From contig DJEF01000047.1 of the NCBI GenBank assembly GCA_002431285.1, positions 1,009-49,763 on the forward strand: 48,755 nucleotides of DNA. Direction: 5' to 3'. Position numbers and translations under genes: made by a program. This DNA is from Ruminococcaceae bacterium UBA5905 (GTDB taxonomy: Bacteria; Bacillota; Clostridia; Oscillospirales; Acutalibacteraceae). The stretch's first letter is position 1; every line of letters starts with the position of its first letter. The notes beneath the pieces were generated by a model. The model worked only from the letters and a program-made list of their open reading frames with translations, had not been told where the DNA came from and searched no databases. This document shows, piece after piece, positions 8,425 to 16,697 of the stretch.

Positions 8425-9443
8425 GCGGGCAGCACCCCGATCAGCAGCCGCAGCAGATCCTCCATGGCCTGCACATCCGCCCAGCTGCCGGTGCAGGTCG
8501 GAGAATGAATATAGCGGCAGGGCAGCGACAGCGCCGCCATACGCACACCGTCGCCGCTGGTCTGTATGCTCCCGGCATTGTTGCCGCCGGCGATGCGGGT
8601 CTTGGTCTGGGTCGGAATCCCGTGCTCATCCGCCAACGCCCGGATCTGTCGATACAGGTCCGCATCATACAGAGTCGCCCGGTCGGCAAAAGAAACGACG
8701 CCCCTATCGCCGACACGGCACACCGCATTGTCCGGACGGCTGCCGACCGTATCGGCGGCCGTGGTGGCATCCAGCGCAATGGCTATATCCGGCCGAATCT
8801 GCCGGGCCGCCACTCCAGCTCCCCGCAGCCCCACCTCCTCCTGCACGGAGAAGGACAACCACAGGTCATATTCCGGCTGGCTCGCCGCCAGCGTCAGCAG
8901 CAGCGCACACCCAACCCGATCGTCCACCGCCTTGCTCACAAAGCGGTCGTTGGCCAGATCGGCCCAGCATTGCTGGAATGTGCCCGCGGCTCCGATGCGC
9001 ACCATTCTCGCCGCCTCCGTACCGTCGGCCGCTCCGATGTCCACGACCATCGTCTCATTAGACGGAATGGTGGTGCGCTCCTCTCCCTTGCACTGGTGGA
9101 TCGCCTTGCCGCCGATCACGCCCAGCCAGCCGCTGACACGCACCCGATGGCCGAACAGCGCCTGCTTGTCGATGCCGCCCACCGGCTCAAAATGCAAAAA
9201 GCCGTCCTCTCCGATATGGGTGATCAAAAAGCCCACCTCATCCATATGGGCATCCAGCAGCAGCCGGTGGCTGCCGGTCTGCCGGCCGATGAGGTGCACC
9301 AGCACGTTCCCCATTGGGTCAACGGTAATCTCCTTCGGTGCGGAGCTGGCCTCCAGCTCATCCAGTATATACTCCCGCACATCCTCTTCCCGGCCGGAGA
9401 CGCCGTCCAAATTACACAATTCCCGCAACAGCTTCCGGTTCAC
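8421..9443 (-). CDS. M42 family metallopeptidase (glutamyl aminopeptidase/PepA-type), second copy
   Basis: Cytosolic di-zinc aminopeptidase of the M42 family, which forms large tetrahedral particles that trim peptides; 340 residues. Metal and catalytic motifs are LLDAHMDEVGFL (first His and Asp), KAVDDRVG (bridging Asp), FSVQEEVGLRGAG (catalytic and ligand Glu pair), ALDATT (Asp) and the late histidine in CRYIHSPT. It overlaps the upstream M42 gene and the downstream GNAT gene by 4 bases each. Confidence 0.93.
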   Translation of the reverse strand: MNRKLLRELCNLDGVSGREEDVREYILDELEASSAPKEITVDPMGNVLVHLIGRQTGSHRLLLDAHMDEVGFLITHIGEDGFLHFEPVGGIDKQALFGHRVRVSGWLGVIGGKAIHQCKGEERTTIPSNETMVVDIGAADGTEAARMVRIGAAGTFQQCWADLANDRFVSKAVDDRVGCALLLTLAASQPEYDLWLSFSVQEEVGLRGAGVAARQIRPDIAIALDATTAADTVGSRPDNAVCRVGDRGVVSFADRATLYDADLYRQIRALADEHGIPTQTKTRIAGGNNAGSIQTSGDGVRMAALSLPCRYIHSPTCTGSWADVQAMEDLLRLLIGVLPA

Positions 9444-10471
9444 AGCCGCGTCCCCCTTTCCGTCACATAGGCCGCCATGAGCGCGCCCACCGCAACCACA
9501 TCCAAAAGATCCACCGCCTCCGCGGGGGTATGCATATACCGCAGCGGAATGGACAGCAGACCGGTAGGAATCCCGGCGTTCTCATTGCTGATCCGGTCGG
9601 CGTCGGTGCCGGTGGAAGACCCCATCACCTCGAACTGATGAGAGATCTCCAGCCTTCCGGCGATCTCCGTCAGTCCGTCGGACACCCGCCGATCCAGCAA
9701 CGGAGACAGACCGATCATCGCGCCCTTACCCATCACGCCGCAATGCCGCGGATCGGCGTCCGAGGTCAAAGCAAAGCTCACGTCCGTAACCAGCGCCACA
9801 TCCGGTTTCAGCTGCCGGGCCGCCACACCGGCTCCGCGCCGCCCGACCTCCTCCTGCACACAGAAAGCCACCGCCACCGTGGCGGCAGGCTGCCTTAACA
9901 CGCTCAGCGCCTCCAGGATCGCCGCCATGCCCGCCCGATCATCCAGAGCCTTACAGCTGACCACCGTTTCCCCCATCGGGAAGAACCGGGGCGCAAAAGC
10001 CACCCGATCGCCGGGGCGCACGTGCGCCATGGCCTCCTGCCCGCTCATGCCGATGTCAATGCCGCGGGTGGACAGCTCCGGCAGTCCGCTATCCTTCTGA
10101 ATGAGATGCGGGGGCACCGAGCAGAACACGCCAGGGTATGGCTTGTCCCCGTATACCACCACATTCTGCGCCGCCAGCACCCGCTCGTCGGGGCTGCCCG
10201 CCGCCGCCACATGGACGAACCCCAGTTCATCCACGCCGGTCACAAGAAAGCCCACCTCGTCCATATGCGCCTGCAACAGCACCGTTCCGGCGGCAGGGTC
10301 AGTGCCTCGCCGCACCGCCAGCACATTTCCCATCCTGTCCACCGTAACCGTATCGGTCAGCGGGCGCAGCAGCTTCACAGCCAGCTCGGTTATCTCCGTC
10401 TGTCCGGCCACGCCGGGCGCCCGGCACAGCTGCTCCAGATTGTCTTTTGCACTAATGGTTTCCATGCTCAT
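9440..10471 (-). CDS. M42 family metallopeptidase, first copy
   Basis: Second M42 aminopeptidase, 343 residues, clearly paralogous to its neighbour but well diverged. Motifs are LLQAHMDEVGFLV, KALDDRAGM, FCVQEEVGRRGAG, ALVTDVS and LRYMHTPAEAV. The start ATG at 10471 is about 12 bases from AAGGAG, and a second in-frame ATG at 10465 is possible. It lies 16 bases after murD. Tandem M42 genes may form mixed particles, which is inference. Confidence 0.93.
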   Translation of the reverse strand: MSMETISAKDNLEQLCRAPGVAGQTEITELAVKLLRPLTDTVTVDRMGNVLAVRRGTDPAAGTVLLQAHMDEVGFLVTGVDELGFVHVAAAGSPDERVLAAQNVVVYGDKPYPGVFCSVPPHLIQKDSGLPELSTRGIDIGMSGQEAMAHVRPGDRVAFAPRFFPMGETVVSCKALDDRAGMAAILEALSVLRQPAATVAVAFCVQEEVGRRGAGVAARQLKPDVALVTDVSFALTSDADPRHCGVMGKGAMIGLSPLLDRRVSDGLTEIAGRLEISHQFEVMGSSTGTDADRISNENAGIPTGLLSIPLRYMHTPAEAVDLLDVVAVGALMAAYVTERGTRL

Positions 10472-10487
10472 GACTCATTCTCACTCC

Positions 10488-11867
10488 TTACGGCAGATTC
10501 TGCACCAGGGTCTTAAAGTGTTGTCCCCGTTCCTCAAAGTTCTTATACATATCAAAACTGGCACTGGCGGGAGACATAAACACGATGTCCCCGTCCCCGG
10601 CCAGCCGATCGGCCGTCTGCACCGCCTCGGACATATCCTTCACCCGGTAAATGGGCAGATCGGAGCAGGCGCGTATCGCAGCTTCGATAGCATCTGCCGT
10701 AGCGCCCAGCAGCACCGCCGCCTGCACCTTTTCCGCTGCCACCGGTCCCAGCGGCGTATAGGGGATGTGCTTGTCATAGCCGCCGGCGATGAGGATCACC
10801 TTCTGGCGGAATGCCTGCAACCCGGCGATGGTGCGGGAGGGGCTGCTGCCGATGGAATCGTTATACCAGCGCACGCCGTTGCGTTCCCGCACCAGCTCGC
10901 AGCGATGCTCCACGCCGCCGAACGCCCGGGCGAACCGGACGATGGCCTCCGGCGACACCCGTCCCCACACAGCCGCGATGGCCGCCATATAGTTCTCCAC
11001 ATTATGCTCGCCGGGAATACGGATATCGTCCGCATCCATCACCACCGTATCCGTGCCGTCGGCGCTCACCACGATCCGCCGCCGCTCATCCAGCCAGCAG
11101 CCGCGCTCCACCCGGCCCCGCCGGGAAAACAGCCACACCTGGCCCGGACAGTCCGCCGCAAATCCTGCGGTGATGGCGTTATCGGCATTGAGCACCGCAC
11201 GGTCGCCGGGCTTTTGGTACAGCACCAGATTTTTCTTTGCGTCAATGTATTCCTGCATATCGGTGTGCCAGTCCAGATGATTGGGCGCTACGTTGGTGAC
11301 GACCGCTACCGCGGGAGACCGATGCATCCCCGTGAGCTGAAAGCTGGACAGCTCCACCACCGCCGCATTATCCGGAGTGATATCCGCCACATACGGCAGC
11401 AGCGCCCGGCCGATATTCCCCCCCACAAAGGTCTTGACGCCGGCCGCATCCAGCAGGCCGGCGATGATGGTGGTGGTGGTGGTTTTTCCGTCCGAGCCGG
11501 TGACGGCGTAGATCGGCGCCCGGCAGAGGTCGAAGAAGATCTCCATCTCCGAGGTGACGGTCTTCCCCTCTCGCCGCGCCTGTTCCAGCGCCGGCAGATA
11601 CGGCTTCATGCCGGGGGTGCGCAGGATCAGCTGTCCGTCCAGCCGATCCAGGTATCCTTCTCCCAGCGACAGCTGCGCCCCCGCCGCCCTCAGCTCCCGG
11701 GCGGTATCCCCCAGCTGCGCCTCGGTGCGCCGATCACAAGCCACGACGTGCGCGCCCGCCTGCAAAAACTGGTGGATCACCGGCAGATTATTATGTCCGA
11801 TCCCGCAGATGGTGACGGTTTTCCCGTCCACTGCATGAAAAAATGATTCGATGCTATTCAAATCCAT
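10488..11867 (-). CDS. murD: UDP-N-acetylmuramoyl-L-alanine--D-glutamate ligase
   Basis: Cytoplasmic Mur ligase that adds D-glutamate to UDP-MurNAc-L-Ala; 459 residues. The ATP loop is VTGSDGKTTTTT (about 122-133). Other conserved parts are VELSSFQL, TNVAPNHLDWH, IPGEHNVEN, WYNDSIGSSPSRT and the C-terminal IAGGYDKHIPYTPL. The frame has ATGs at 11894 and 11885, but the promoter at 11897-11925 puts the transcript start about there, so the ATG at 11867, with GGGAG just upstream, is the likely start. It stands apart from other mur genes and heads an operon with peptidase genes. Confidence 0.95.
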   Translation of the reverse strand: MDLNSIESFFHAVDGKTVTICGIGHNNLPVIHQFLQAGAHVVACDRRTEAQLGDTARELRAAGAQLSLGEGYLDRLDGQLILRTPGMKPYLPALEQARREGKTVTSEMEIFFDLCRAPIYAVTGSDGKTTTTTIIAGLLDAAGVKTFVGGNIGRALLPYVADITPDNAAVVELSSFQLTGMHRSPAVAVVTNVAPNHLDWHTDMQEYIDAKKNLVLYQKPGDRAVLNADNAITAGFAADCPGQVWLFSRRGRVERGCWLDERRRIVVSADGTDTVVMDADDIRIPGEHNVENYMAAIAAVWGRVSPEAIVRFARAFGGVEHRCELVRERNGVRWYNDSIGSSPSRTIAGLQAFRQKVILIAGGYDKHIPYTPLGPVAAEKVQAAVLLGATADAIEAAIRACSDLPIYRVKDMSEAVQTADRLAGDGDIVFMSPASASFDMYKNFEERGQHFKTLVQNLP

Positions 11868-11896
11868 CACTCCCGTATCTGGCATTCCGCCCATCC

Positions 11897-11925
11897 ATTA
11901 TACATATACTCTCCGCAAATAGCAA
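11897..11925 (-). promoter_or_regulatory. Promoter of the murD operon
   Basis: On the minus strand -35 TTGCTA, 17-base spacer, perfect -10 TATAAT. The predicted transcript start falls about 20 bases before the murD ATG at 11867, giving a short leader and ruling out the ATG at 11894. Confidence 0.75.
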
Positions 11926-11990
11926 GAAAAACCTGCCGCCGAACCTTTTTCCGAAAATATTAAATTTTTATAAATTTCGACGTTCGGTCC

Positions 11991-12019
11991 TTGTGAATTG
12001 CCGTTACAGGAGCTATAAT
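11991..12019 (+). promoter_or_regulatory. Promoter of the RING protein-galU unit
   Basis: -35 TTGTGA, 17-base spacer, -10 TATAAT, placed back to back with the murD promoter. The start of transcription should be near 12026. Confidence 0.7.
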
Positions 12020-12047
12020 AGCACCATGGAGCAAGGAGATGAACGCC

Positions 12048-13022
12048 GTGTACTATTACGAAGGTATGAGCTGTCCGGTCTGCGGACAGCCTTTTCAGTC
12101 GGACGACGATGTGGTCGTATGCCCGGTCTGCGGGCTGCCCCATCACCGCGCCTGCTGGAAGCAGGAGGGGCACTGTCATCTGGCGCACCTGCACGGAACC
12201 GACGAACAATGGAGCCGCGAAGCGGCGGAAGCCGCCGCGCAGCCGGAGCAGGAGCCGGAGGACTCTGCCCGATCCGGAGGTGTGCAGATCTGCCCCCGAT
12301 GCCGGACGGAGAACCCGGAATATGCCGAGTTTTGCTGCCGCTGCGGATGTCCTCTGGGCGAGGCGGACTGGGACGGCGACCGCTCCGCGGATGCAGGCGA
12401 TTTTCAGCAGCCCCCTTACAGCGAATATATGCCTTTCCGCAGTGTGTTTTCGGATACGGCAAACTGCAATCCCAATGAGGTGATCGGCGACCGGAAGGCC
12501 ACCGATCTGGCCGCGGCCATCGGCGGACGGACAGACTATTATCTGCCGCGATTCCGGCAAATCGCCGGCGGACGCTCCGGCGGGTGGAACTGGTCGGCTT
12601 TTCTGCTGGGACCGTATTGGCTGCTGTACCGAAAGATGTATCTGTCCGGCGGATTGCTGTTGCTGTTGCAGCTTTTGCAGAGCACCGTCCTGTACTGGAT
12701 CATGAACAAGCTGAATCTGACAGACAACGCGGCGCTGCTGCGGTTTTTCTCCCGGGATTTTGAGAACCGCCAGGAGCTGTACTACTATCTGGCGCTGTTG
12801 CTGCTGAGTCTGTTGGTGTTTGCGATTCGGTTTGCTCTGGGCGGATTGGGCAACCGGCTCTATTATCGCCATTCCTGTGAGCTGATCACCCGTAAGCGGG
12901 AGCAAATACCGGATATCACCACTGCCGAATTGGCTACCGTAGGCGGGACGTCTTTCAGCATCCTGGTGATCGGCTATGTGGGTGCCAATGTGCTGAGCAT
13001 GCTGATTCAGCTGCTACTATAA
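12048..13022 (+). CDS. RING-finger/zinc-ribbon membrane protein
   Basis: A 324-residue protein of unknown function. An N-terminal Cys/His cluster, CPVCGQPF...CPVCGLPHHRACW...GHCH, looks like a prokaryotic RING finger (family 1). A double-Cys zinc ribbon CPRCRTENPEYAEFCCRCG follows at about residue 84. The C-terminal half holds SAFLLGPYWLLYRKMY, as in DUF2628-type proteins, and three or four hydrophobic segments. I prefer the GTG at 12048, which has AAGGAG 9 bases upstream; the ATG at 12039 directly abuts that site. galU follows after 25 bases, but no functional link can be read from the sequence. Confidence 0.85.
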   Translation: MYYYEGMSCPVCGQPFQSDDDVVVCPVCGLPHHRACWKQEGHCHLAHLHGTDEQWSREAAEAAAQPEQEPEDSARSGGVQICPRCRTENPEYAEFCCRCGCPLGEADWDGDRSADAGDFQQPPYSEYMPFRSVFSDTANCNPNEVIGDRKATDLAAAIGGRTDYYLPRFRQIAGGRSGGWNWSAFLLGPYWLLYRKMYLSGGLLLLLQLLQSTVLYWIMNKLNLTDNAALLRFFSRDFENRQELYYYLALLLLSLLVFAIRFALGGLGNRLYYRHSCELITRKREQIPDITTAELATVGGTSFSILVIGYVGANVLSMLIQLLL

Positions 13023-13047
13023 ACCATATGAGTGTGAGGAGAATACG

Positions 13048-13920
13048 ATGAATACAGTGCGGAAAGCAGTCATTCCGGCAGCCGGACTGGGCACACGCGT
13101 GCTCCCGGCCTCCAAATCCATGCCCAAAGAAATGCTCCCTATTGTGGACAAGCCCGCGATACAGTATATCGTGGAGGAGGCGGTGCAGTCCGGCATCACG
13201 GACATTCTGATCATCACCAACCGGGGCAAGGGCATCATCGAGGATCATTTCGACCACAGCATCGAGCTGGAGGAGCGGCTGGCGGCCGGCGGTAAAACCG
13301 AGGCGCTGGAGCAGGTGCAGCGCCTGTCCTCCATGGCCAACATCCACTATATTCGCCAACGGGAGACCAAGGGTTTGGGACACGCAGTCAGCTGTGCCCG
13401 CACATTCGTCGGCAATGAGCCGTTTGCCGTGCTGTACGGAGACGATGTGATCATCGGTGACGATCCGGTTTGCGGCCAGTTGTGCCGCGTGTATGAGGAA
13501 TACGGCAAATCGGTGGTCGGTGTCAAACAGGTGACGCCGGAGCAGGTACTGCGGTATTGCTCGCTGGGGGTGCGTCCGGTGCGGGACGCAGTTTTTGATG
13601 TATACGACATGATCGAGAAGCCCGCGCCGGACAAGGTGCTGTCCCTCTATTCCATCTTGGGACGGTGTGTGCTGACGCCGGATATCTTTGATATTCTGGA
13701 GAATACCGCCCCCGGAGCCGGCGGCGAAATTCAATTGACCGATGCCATGTGTGTACAGGCGAAGGACAACCGCATGATGGCGGTGGATTTCGTGGGCAAG
13801 CGGTACGATATGGGCAATAAGCTGGGAATTTTACAGGCCAACTGCGAAGTGGCGTTGCGACGCCCCGATCTGCGGGACGACTTCGCCGCCTATTTGAAAG
13901 AATTGGCGGCAACGCTGTAA
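13048..13920 (+). CDS. galU: UTP--glucose-1-phosphate uridylyltransferase
   Basis: Makes UDP-glucose, the donor for glycolipids, teichoic acid decoration and capsule; 290 residues as usual. The nucleotide loop is PAAGLGTRVLPASKSMPKEM. Other signatures are VDKPAIQYIVEEA, the metal-binding GDDVI and the late GAGGEIQLTDAM. A GAGGAG site precedes the ATG. A strong terminator follows. A diacylglycerol-glucosyltransferase-like gene about 3.5 kb away could use its product. Confidence 0.97.
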   Translation: MNTVRKAVIPAAGLGTRVLPASKSMPKEMLPIVDKPAIQYIVEEAVQSGITDILIITNRGKGIIEDHFDHSIELEERLAAGGKTEALEQVQRLSSMANIHYIRQRETKGLGHAVSCARTFVGNEPFAVLYGDDVIIGDDPVCGQLCRVYEEYGKSVVGVKQVTPEQVLRYCSLGVRPVRDAVFDVYDMIEKPAPDKVLSLYSILGRCVLTPDIFDILENTAPGAGGEIQLTDAMCVQAKDNRMMAVDFVGKRYDMGNKLGILQANCEVALRRPDLRDDFAAYLKELAATL

Positions 13921-13938
13921 CGGTAAGCGCATAGAGTG

Positions 13939-13982
13939 ATACCCCCGGAGGGCGGTTTGCCTTTGCCGGGGGTATGCTTTTT
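13939..13982 (+). terminator. Rho-independent terminator of galU
   Basis: Arms ATACCCCCGG and CCGGGGGTAT pair perfectly over 10 bp, then GC and six T. It starts 19 bases after the galU stop. Confidence 0.9.
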
Positions 13983-14172
13983 CCGGCGGAATGCAGCCCG
14001 ACAGTCGCAATCCGCCCCGTTGTGGGCGACGGCATCTTGCGGTCTCCTTGCCGAGATATATCCGCATTCTTCAGTGCACTCACATACCCTCGAATTCATA
14101 CGGCACGGCTATCCGGCGAACGCAGCGAACATTCCGGGTTTTGCAGAAAACGAACAAATGATCGTTTTGCGC
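13983..14172. other. Intergenic region between galU and rarA
   Basis: About 190 bases with no credible gene on either strand. It ends in an AT-rich inverted repeat, AAAACGA/TCGTTTT (14147-14168), directly upstream of the rarA -35 box, which could be a weak hairpin or a protein site. Confidence 0.4.
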
Positions 14173-14202
14173 TTGACTTTTCACCCTCGATGGGTGTATG
14201 AT
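14173..14202 (+). promoter_or_regulatory. Promoter of rarA
   Basis: -35 TTGACT, 18-base spacer, -10 TATGAT, 35 bases before the rarA ATG. Confidence 0.65.
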
Positions 14203-14236
14203 ACACGAAGATAATCCACAGTAGGAGGTACGCAGT

Positions 14237-15505
14237 ATGGCGGCACCGTTAGCAGACCGGATTCGTCCGACAGCGCTGAGCGACGTGGTGGGACAGCAGC
14301 ATATTCTGGGCGAGGGAAAAGCTCTGCGGAACATACTGGAGAGCGGTCACATCCCCAACCTGATCTTCTACGGGCCCTCCGGGGTCGGGAAAACCACCGT
14401 AGCCCGCATCATCGCCGAACGGGCGGATATGCGGCTGCACAAGCTCAACGGCACCACCGCTTCTACCGCGGATATCAAAGCTGTGGTGGAGGAGCTGGAC
14501 ACCTTTGCGGGTATGAACGGTGTGCTGCTGTATCTGGATGAGATCCAATATTTTAATAAGCGACAACAGCAAACGCTGCTGGAATTCATCGAAAACGGCC
14601 GCATCACGCTGATTGCCTCCACAACGGAGAACCCGTATTTCTATGTATACAATGCTATTTTGAGCCGTTCTACGGTGTTTGAGTTCAAGGCCGTGGAGCC
14701 GACGGAGATTGAAAAGGCCGTACACCGCGGTTTTTCCATCCTCCAAAGCGAGCGGGAAGCCCCTCTGCAGGTGGAGGAGCCGGTATACGCCCACATTGCC
14801 CGGGCTTGCGGCGGCGATGTGCGCAAGGCCATCAACGCCGTGGAGCTATGCGTATTGGCCGGCGATACCGACGCGGACGGCAGCACCACCGTGACATTGG
14901 AGACGGCGCAGCAGCTATCCCAGCGCAGCGCCATGCGTTATGACCGGGAGGGCGACGAGCATTACGACATCGTATCCGCCTACCAGAAATCCATGCGCGG
15001 CTCCGACCCGGATGCGGCGCTGCACTATCTGGCGCGGCTGCTGGAGAGCGGCGACCTACCCTCCGCCTGTCGGCGGCTGATGGTCTGCGCCAGCGAGGAT
15101 GTGGGATTGGCCTATCCGCAGATCCTGCCCATCGTCAAGGCGGCGGTGGACATGGCACAGCAGGTGGGTCTGCCGGAGGCGCGGATCCCACTGGCCGACG
15201 CGGTCATCCTGGTGTGCCAGGCGCCGAAATCCAACACCGGCTGCTGCGCCATCGACGCCGCCATCGCCGATGTGCAGGCCGGAAAAAGCGGTCCCATCCC
15301 CCGTCAGCTGCAAAACAAGCACTATGACAGCGCCGAGGTGGAGAAAAAAGGGCAGTTCTATCGGTATCCCCACAGCTTCCCCGGCCACTGGGTACGGCAG
15401 CAGTATTTACCGGATGCGCTGCGGGACGCCGTATATTACACTCCCGGCGATAACAAAACCGAGCAGTCCTTTGCGGCCTACTGGAAAGAAATCAAGGGTA
15501 AATAA
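14237..15505 (+). CDS. rarA: Replication-associated recombination protein A (AAA+ ATPase)
   Basis: RarA/MgsA/WRNIP1-family AAA+ ATPase that acts at stalled replication forks; 422 residues. Walker A is FYGPSGVGKTTVA (about 44-56) and Walker B is LLYLDEIQYFNK. STTENPYF carries sensor 1, and the C-terminal half has the family's ASEDVGLAYPQ and QLQNKHYDSAE segments and the tetramerisation region. An AGGAGG site precedes the ATG. It is a single-gene unit with its own promoter and terminator. Confidence 0.95.
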   Translation: MAAPLADRIRPTALSDVVGQQHILGEGKALRNILESGHIPNLIFYGPSGVGKTTVARIIAERADMRLHKLNGTTASTADIKAVVEELDTFAGMNGVLLYLDEIQYFNKRQQQTLLEFIENGRITLIASTTENPYFYVYNAILSRSTVFEFKAVEPTEIEKAVHRGFSILQSEREAPLQVEEPVYAHIARACGGDVRKAINAVELCVLAGDTDADGSTTVTLETAQQLSQRSAMRYDREGDEHYDIVSAYQKSMRGSDPDAALHYLARLLESGDLPSACRRLMVCASEDVGLAYPQILPIVKAAVDMAQQVGLPEARIPLADAVILVCQAPKSNTGCCAIDAAIADVQAGKSGPIPRQLQNKHYDSAEVEKKGQFYRYPHSFPGHWVRQQYLPDALRDAVYYTPGDNKTEQSFAAYWKEIKGK

Positions 15506-15508
15506 ACG

Positions 15509-15543
15509 AAGCGGTCGGTGCTAATAGCGCCGACCGCTTTTCT
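15509..15543 (+). terminator. Rho-independent terminator of rarA
   Basis: Arms GCGGTCGGTGC and GCGCCGACCGC pair around TAATA with one G-T or mismatch, then TTTTCTC. It starts four bases after the rarA stop and could also serve the converging DUF4352 gene. Confidence 0.88.
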
Positions 15544-15559
15544 CATTTGGCAAAGTGGA

Positions 15560-16261
15560 TCATTTGGAGAAAACGAATTCCGCACGCTTGTCGGAAAGCC
15601 AATCGGATTTTACCTGTAACTCCAGTTCTTTCCAATCTTCAGACGCCTCAACGGCATACCATCCGACCAGTTTTTTACCTGGGGTGATACTGCCATCCAG
15701 CGTACCATCCGGAAAAGAGCAGGCCGCCGAGAAGGAATAGTCACACTTTACCCCATCCACATAAGCATCAAACAGCAATATGGAGCTGATCCTCTGTTCT
15801 TCGTCAGATATGTTTTCAATGGTGAATTGCACCCCCACAAAGACCTTGCCATCCTCCGCCTCATAAAAGCTTTTTCCGTAGGATTCCTGCAGGTCTTGTG
15901 CCGTCACCCGTATCGTGCGGAATACAGCCGTTTCGTGCAGGCCAAAGGTCGTCCGATCGGAGGATGCACTCCCGGAGACAGAGGCGCTGCTCATCGCCGG
16001 TTCCTTTATCGGTTCCGAGTCCGCATTACTCCCAACCTGCCACAACACCAACACCGCAAAGAACACCGTGATCAGCACTTTCACCCAGGTCTTCCAGCTT
16101 TTCTTCGCCCACATTAACCCCAGTCCCACCGGGAAAAAGAAAACCAGCAGCAACACAATAGCCCAAGTCGGCGCTCCCTGTTTGTCCGGCGGCATCGGTG
16201 CATTGCACCCGTTCGGACAATAATTTCCCTCGTATGCCTGGCCGCATTTTCCACACTTCAT
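15560..16261 (-). CDS. Zinc-ribbon membrane protein with DUF4352-like domain
   Basis: A 233-residue protein of unknown function. An N-terminal zinc ribbon (Cys3, Cys6, Cys15, Cys19) is followed by two membrane segments (about 32-50 and 58-76), a Ser-rich linker, and an extracellular domain with FVGVQFTIENISDEEQ and GKKLVGWYAVE, typical of the DUF4352/Telomeric-repeat-binding-like beta-sandwich. AAGGAG lies upstream of the ATG at 16261. The gene has lower GC than its neighbours and a perfect consensus promoter covered by palindromes, so it is likely repressed by the divergent XRE gene. It may be a recently acquired module. Confidence 0.8.
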   Translation of the reverse strand: MKCGKCGQAYEGNYCPNGCNAPMPPDKQGAPTWAIVLLLVFFFPVGLGLMWAKKSWKTWVKVLITVFFAVLVLWQVGSNADSEPIKEPAMSSASVSGSASSDRTTFGLHETAVFRTIRVTAQDLQESYGKSFYEAEDGKVFVGVQFTIENISDEEQRISSILLFDAYVDGVKCDYSFSAACSFPDGTLDGSITPGKKLVGWYAVEASEDWKELELQVKSDWLSDKRAEFVFSK

Positions 16262-16288
16262 TGTTTCATCTACTCCTTTTCTTCAGAT

Positions 16289-16306
16289 AGACAGTGCACA
16301 CTGTCT
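16289..16306. repeat. Palindrome at the transcript start of the DUF4352 gene
   Basis: Arms AGACAGTG and CACTGTCT flank a two-base centre. It falls exactly at the predicted transcript start, so it could be a third protein-binding site or a 5' hairpin in the RNA. Confidence 0.5.
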
Positions 16307-16312
16307 TTTAGG

Positions 16313-16341
16313 ATTATAAACCATTTTGGTTTATATGTCAA
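16313..16341 (-). promoter_or_regulatory. Consensus promoter of the DUF4352 gene
   Basis: On the minus strand -35 TTGACA, 17-base spacer, -10 TATAAT: both boxes match consensus perfectly. A 19-base palindrome fills the spacer and touches the -10, so the promoter is strong but probably held off by a repressor. Confidence 0.85.
16316..16334. promoter_or_regulatory. Palindromic operator 1
   Basis: ATAAACCATTTTGGTTTAT: perfect 8-base arms around TTT. It lies between the -10 and -35 boxes of the DUF4352 promoter. Probably bound by the divergent XRE protein (inference). Confidence 0.7.
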
Positions 16342-16359
16342 TATACCAATTCGGTTTAT
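16341..16359. promoter_or_regulatory. Palindromic operator 2
   Basis: ATATACCAATTCGGTTTAT matches operator 1 at 16 of 19 positions. The centres are 25 bases apart. It lies just upstream of a TATACT box (16362-16367) that may be the -10 of the XRE gene, so the repressor would also control itself. Confidence 0.65.
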
Positions 16360-16401
16360 TCTATACTATTGTCATTCGATTTACGATAGGTGGGATGAAC
16401 C

Positions 16402-16638
16402 ATGTACCAACGTATCCGGGGACTGCGAGAAGATCGGGATCTGCGACAAAAGGATGTAGCCGACTATCTGCATTGCAGTCAGGTGGCCTATTCCCGCTAT
16501 GAGCTGGGGACACGGGATATACCCAGCGAGGTGTTGATTGCTCTGGCCGCTTTCCATCAGACCAGCATCGACTATCTGCTGGGTCTGACCGATGTAAAAA
16601 CGCCCTATCCGGCCGCCAGACACACCCCGCAGAAATGA
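16402..16638 (+). CDS. XRE-family helix-turn-helix regulator
   Basis: Small DNA-binding protein, 78 residues, almost entirely one HTH_3 domain: IRGLREDRDLRQKDVADYLH (helices 1-2), CSQVAYSRYELGTRDI (recognition helix region) and LIALAAFHQTSIDYLLGLTD. Proteins of this form bind short palindromes as dimers. It is divergent from the DUF4352 gene, with two matching palindromes between them. A weak GGTGGG site precedes the ATG at 16402. Confidence 0.9.
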   Translation: MYQRIRGLREDRDLRQKDVADYLHCSQVAYSRYELGTRDIPSEVLIALAAFHQTSIDYLLGLTDVKTPYPAARHTPQK

Positions 16639-16641
16639 GCA

Positions 16642-16675
16642 AGCCTCCGGCGGATATCCGCCGGAGGCTCTGTGT
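16642..16675 (+). terminator. Terminator after the XRE gene
   Basis: A perfect 28-base palindrome, arms AGCCTCCGGCGGAT and ATCCGCCGGAGGCT, followed by CTGTGTTTTT. It may also stop the converging HD-domain gene, although that strand lacks a good T-run. Confidence 0.85.
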
Positions 16676-16697
16676 TTTTCATAACCTCTTCGTTTCC

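Noticed and set aside
10101..11846. 581-codon plus-strand open frame opposite murD and an M42 gene
   Set aside because: No family resemblance, rich in His/Arg/Pro, lies exactly over recognised genes on the other strand.
13936..14214. 92-codon frame between galU and rarA
   Set aside because: Begins inside the galU terminator and crosses the rarA promoter; composition is not protein-like.
16402..16638. Toxin-antitoxin pair formed by the XRE and DUF4352 genes
   Set aside because: The partner is a 233-residue zinc-ribbon membrane protein, not a small toxin, and the genes are divergent rather than in one operon.
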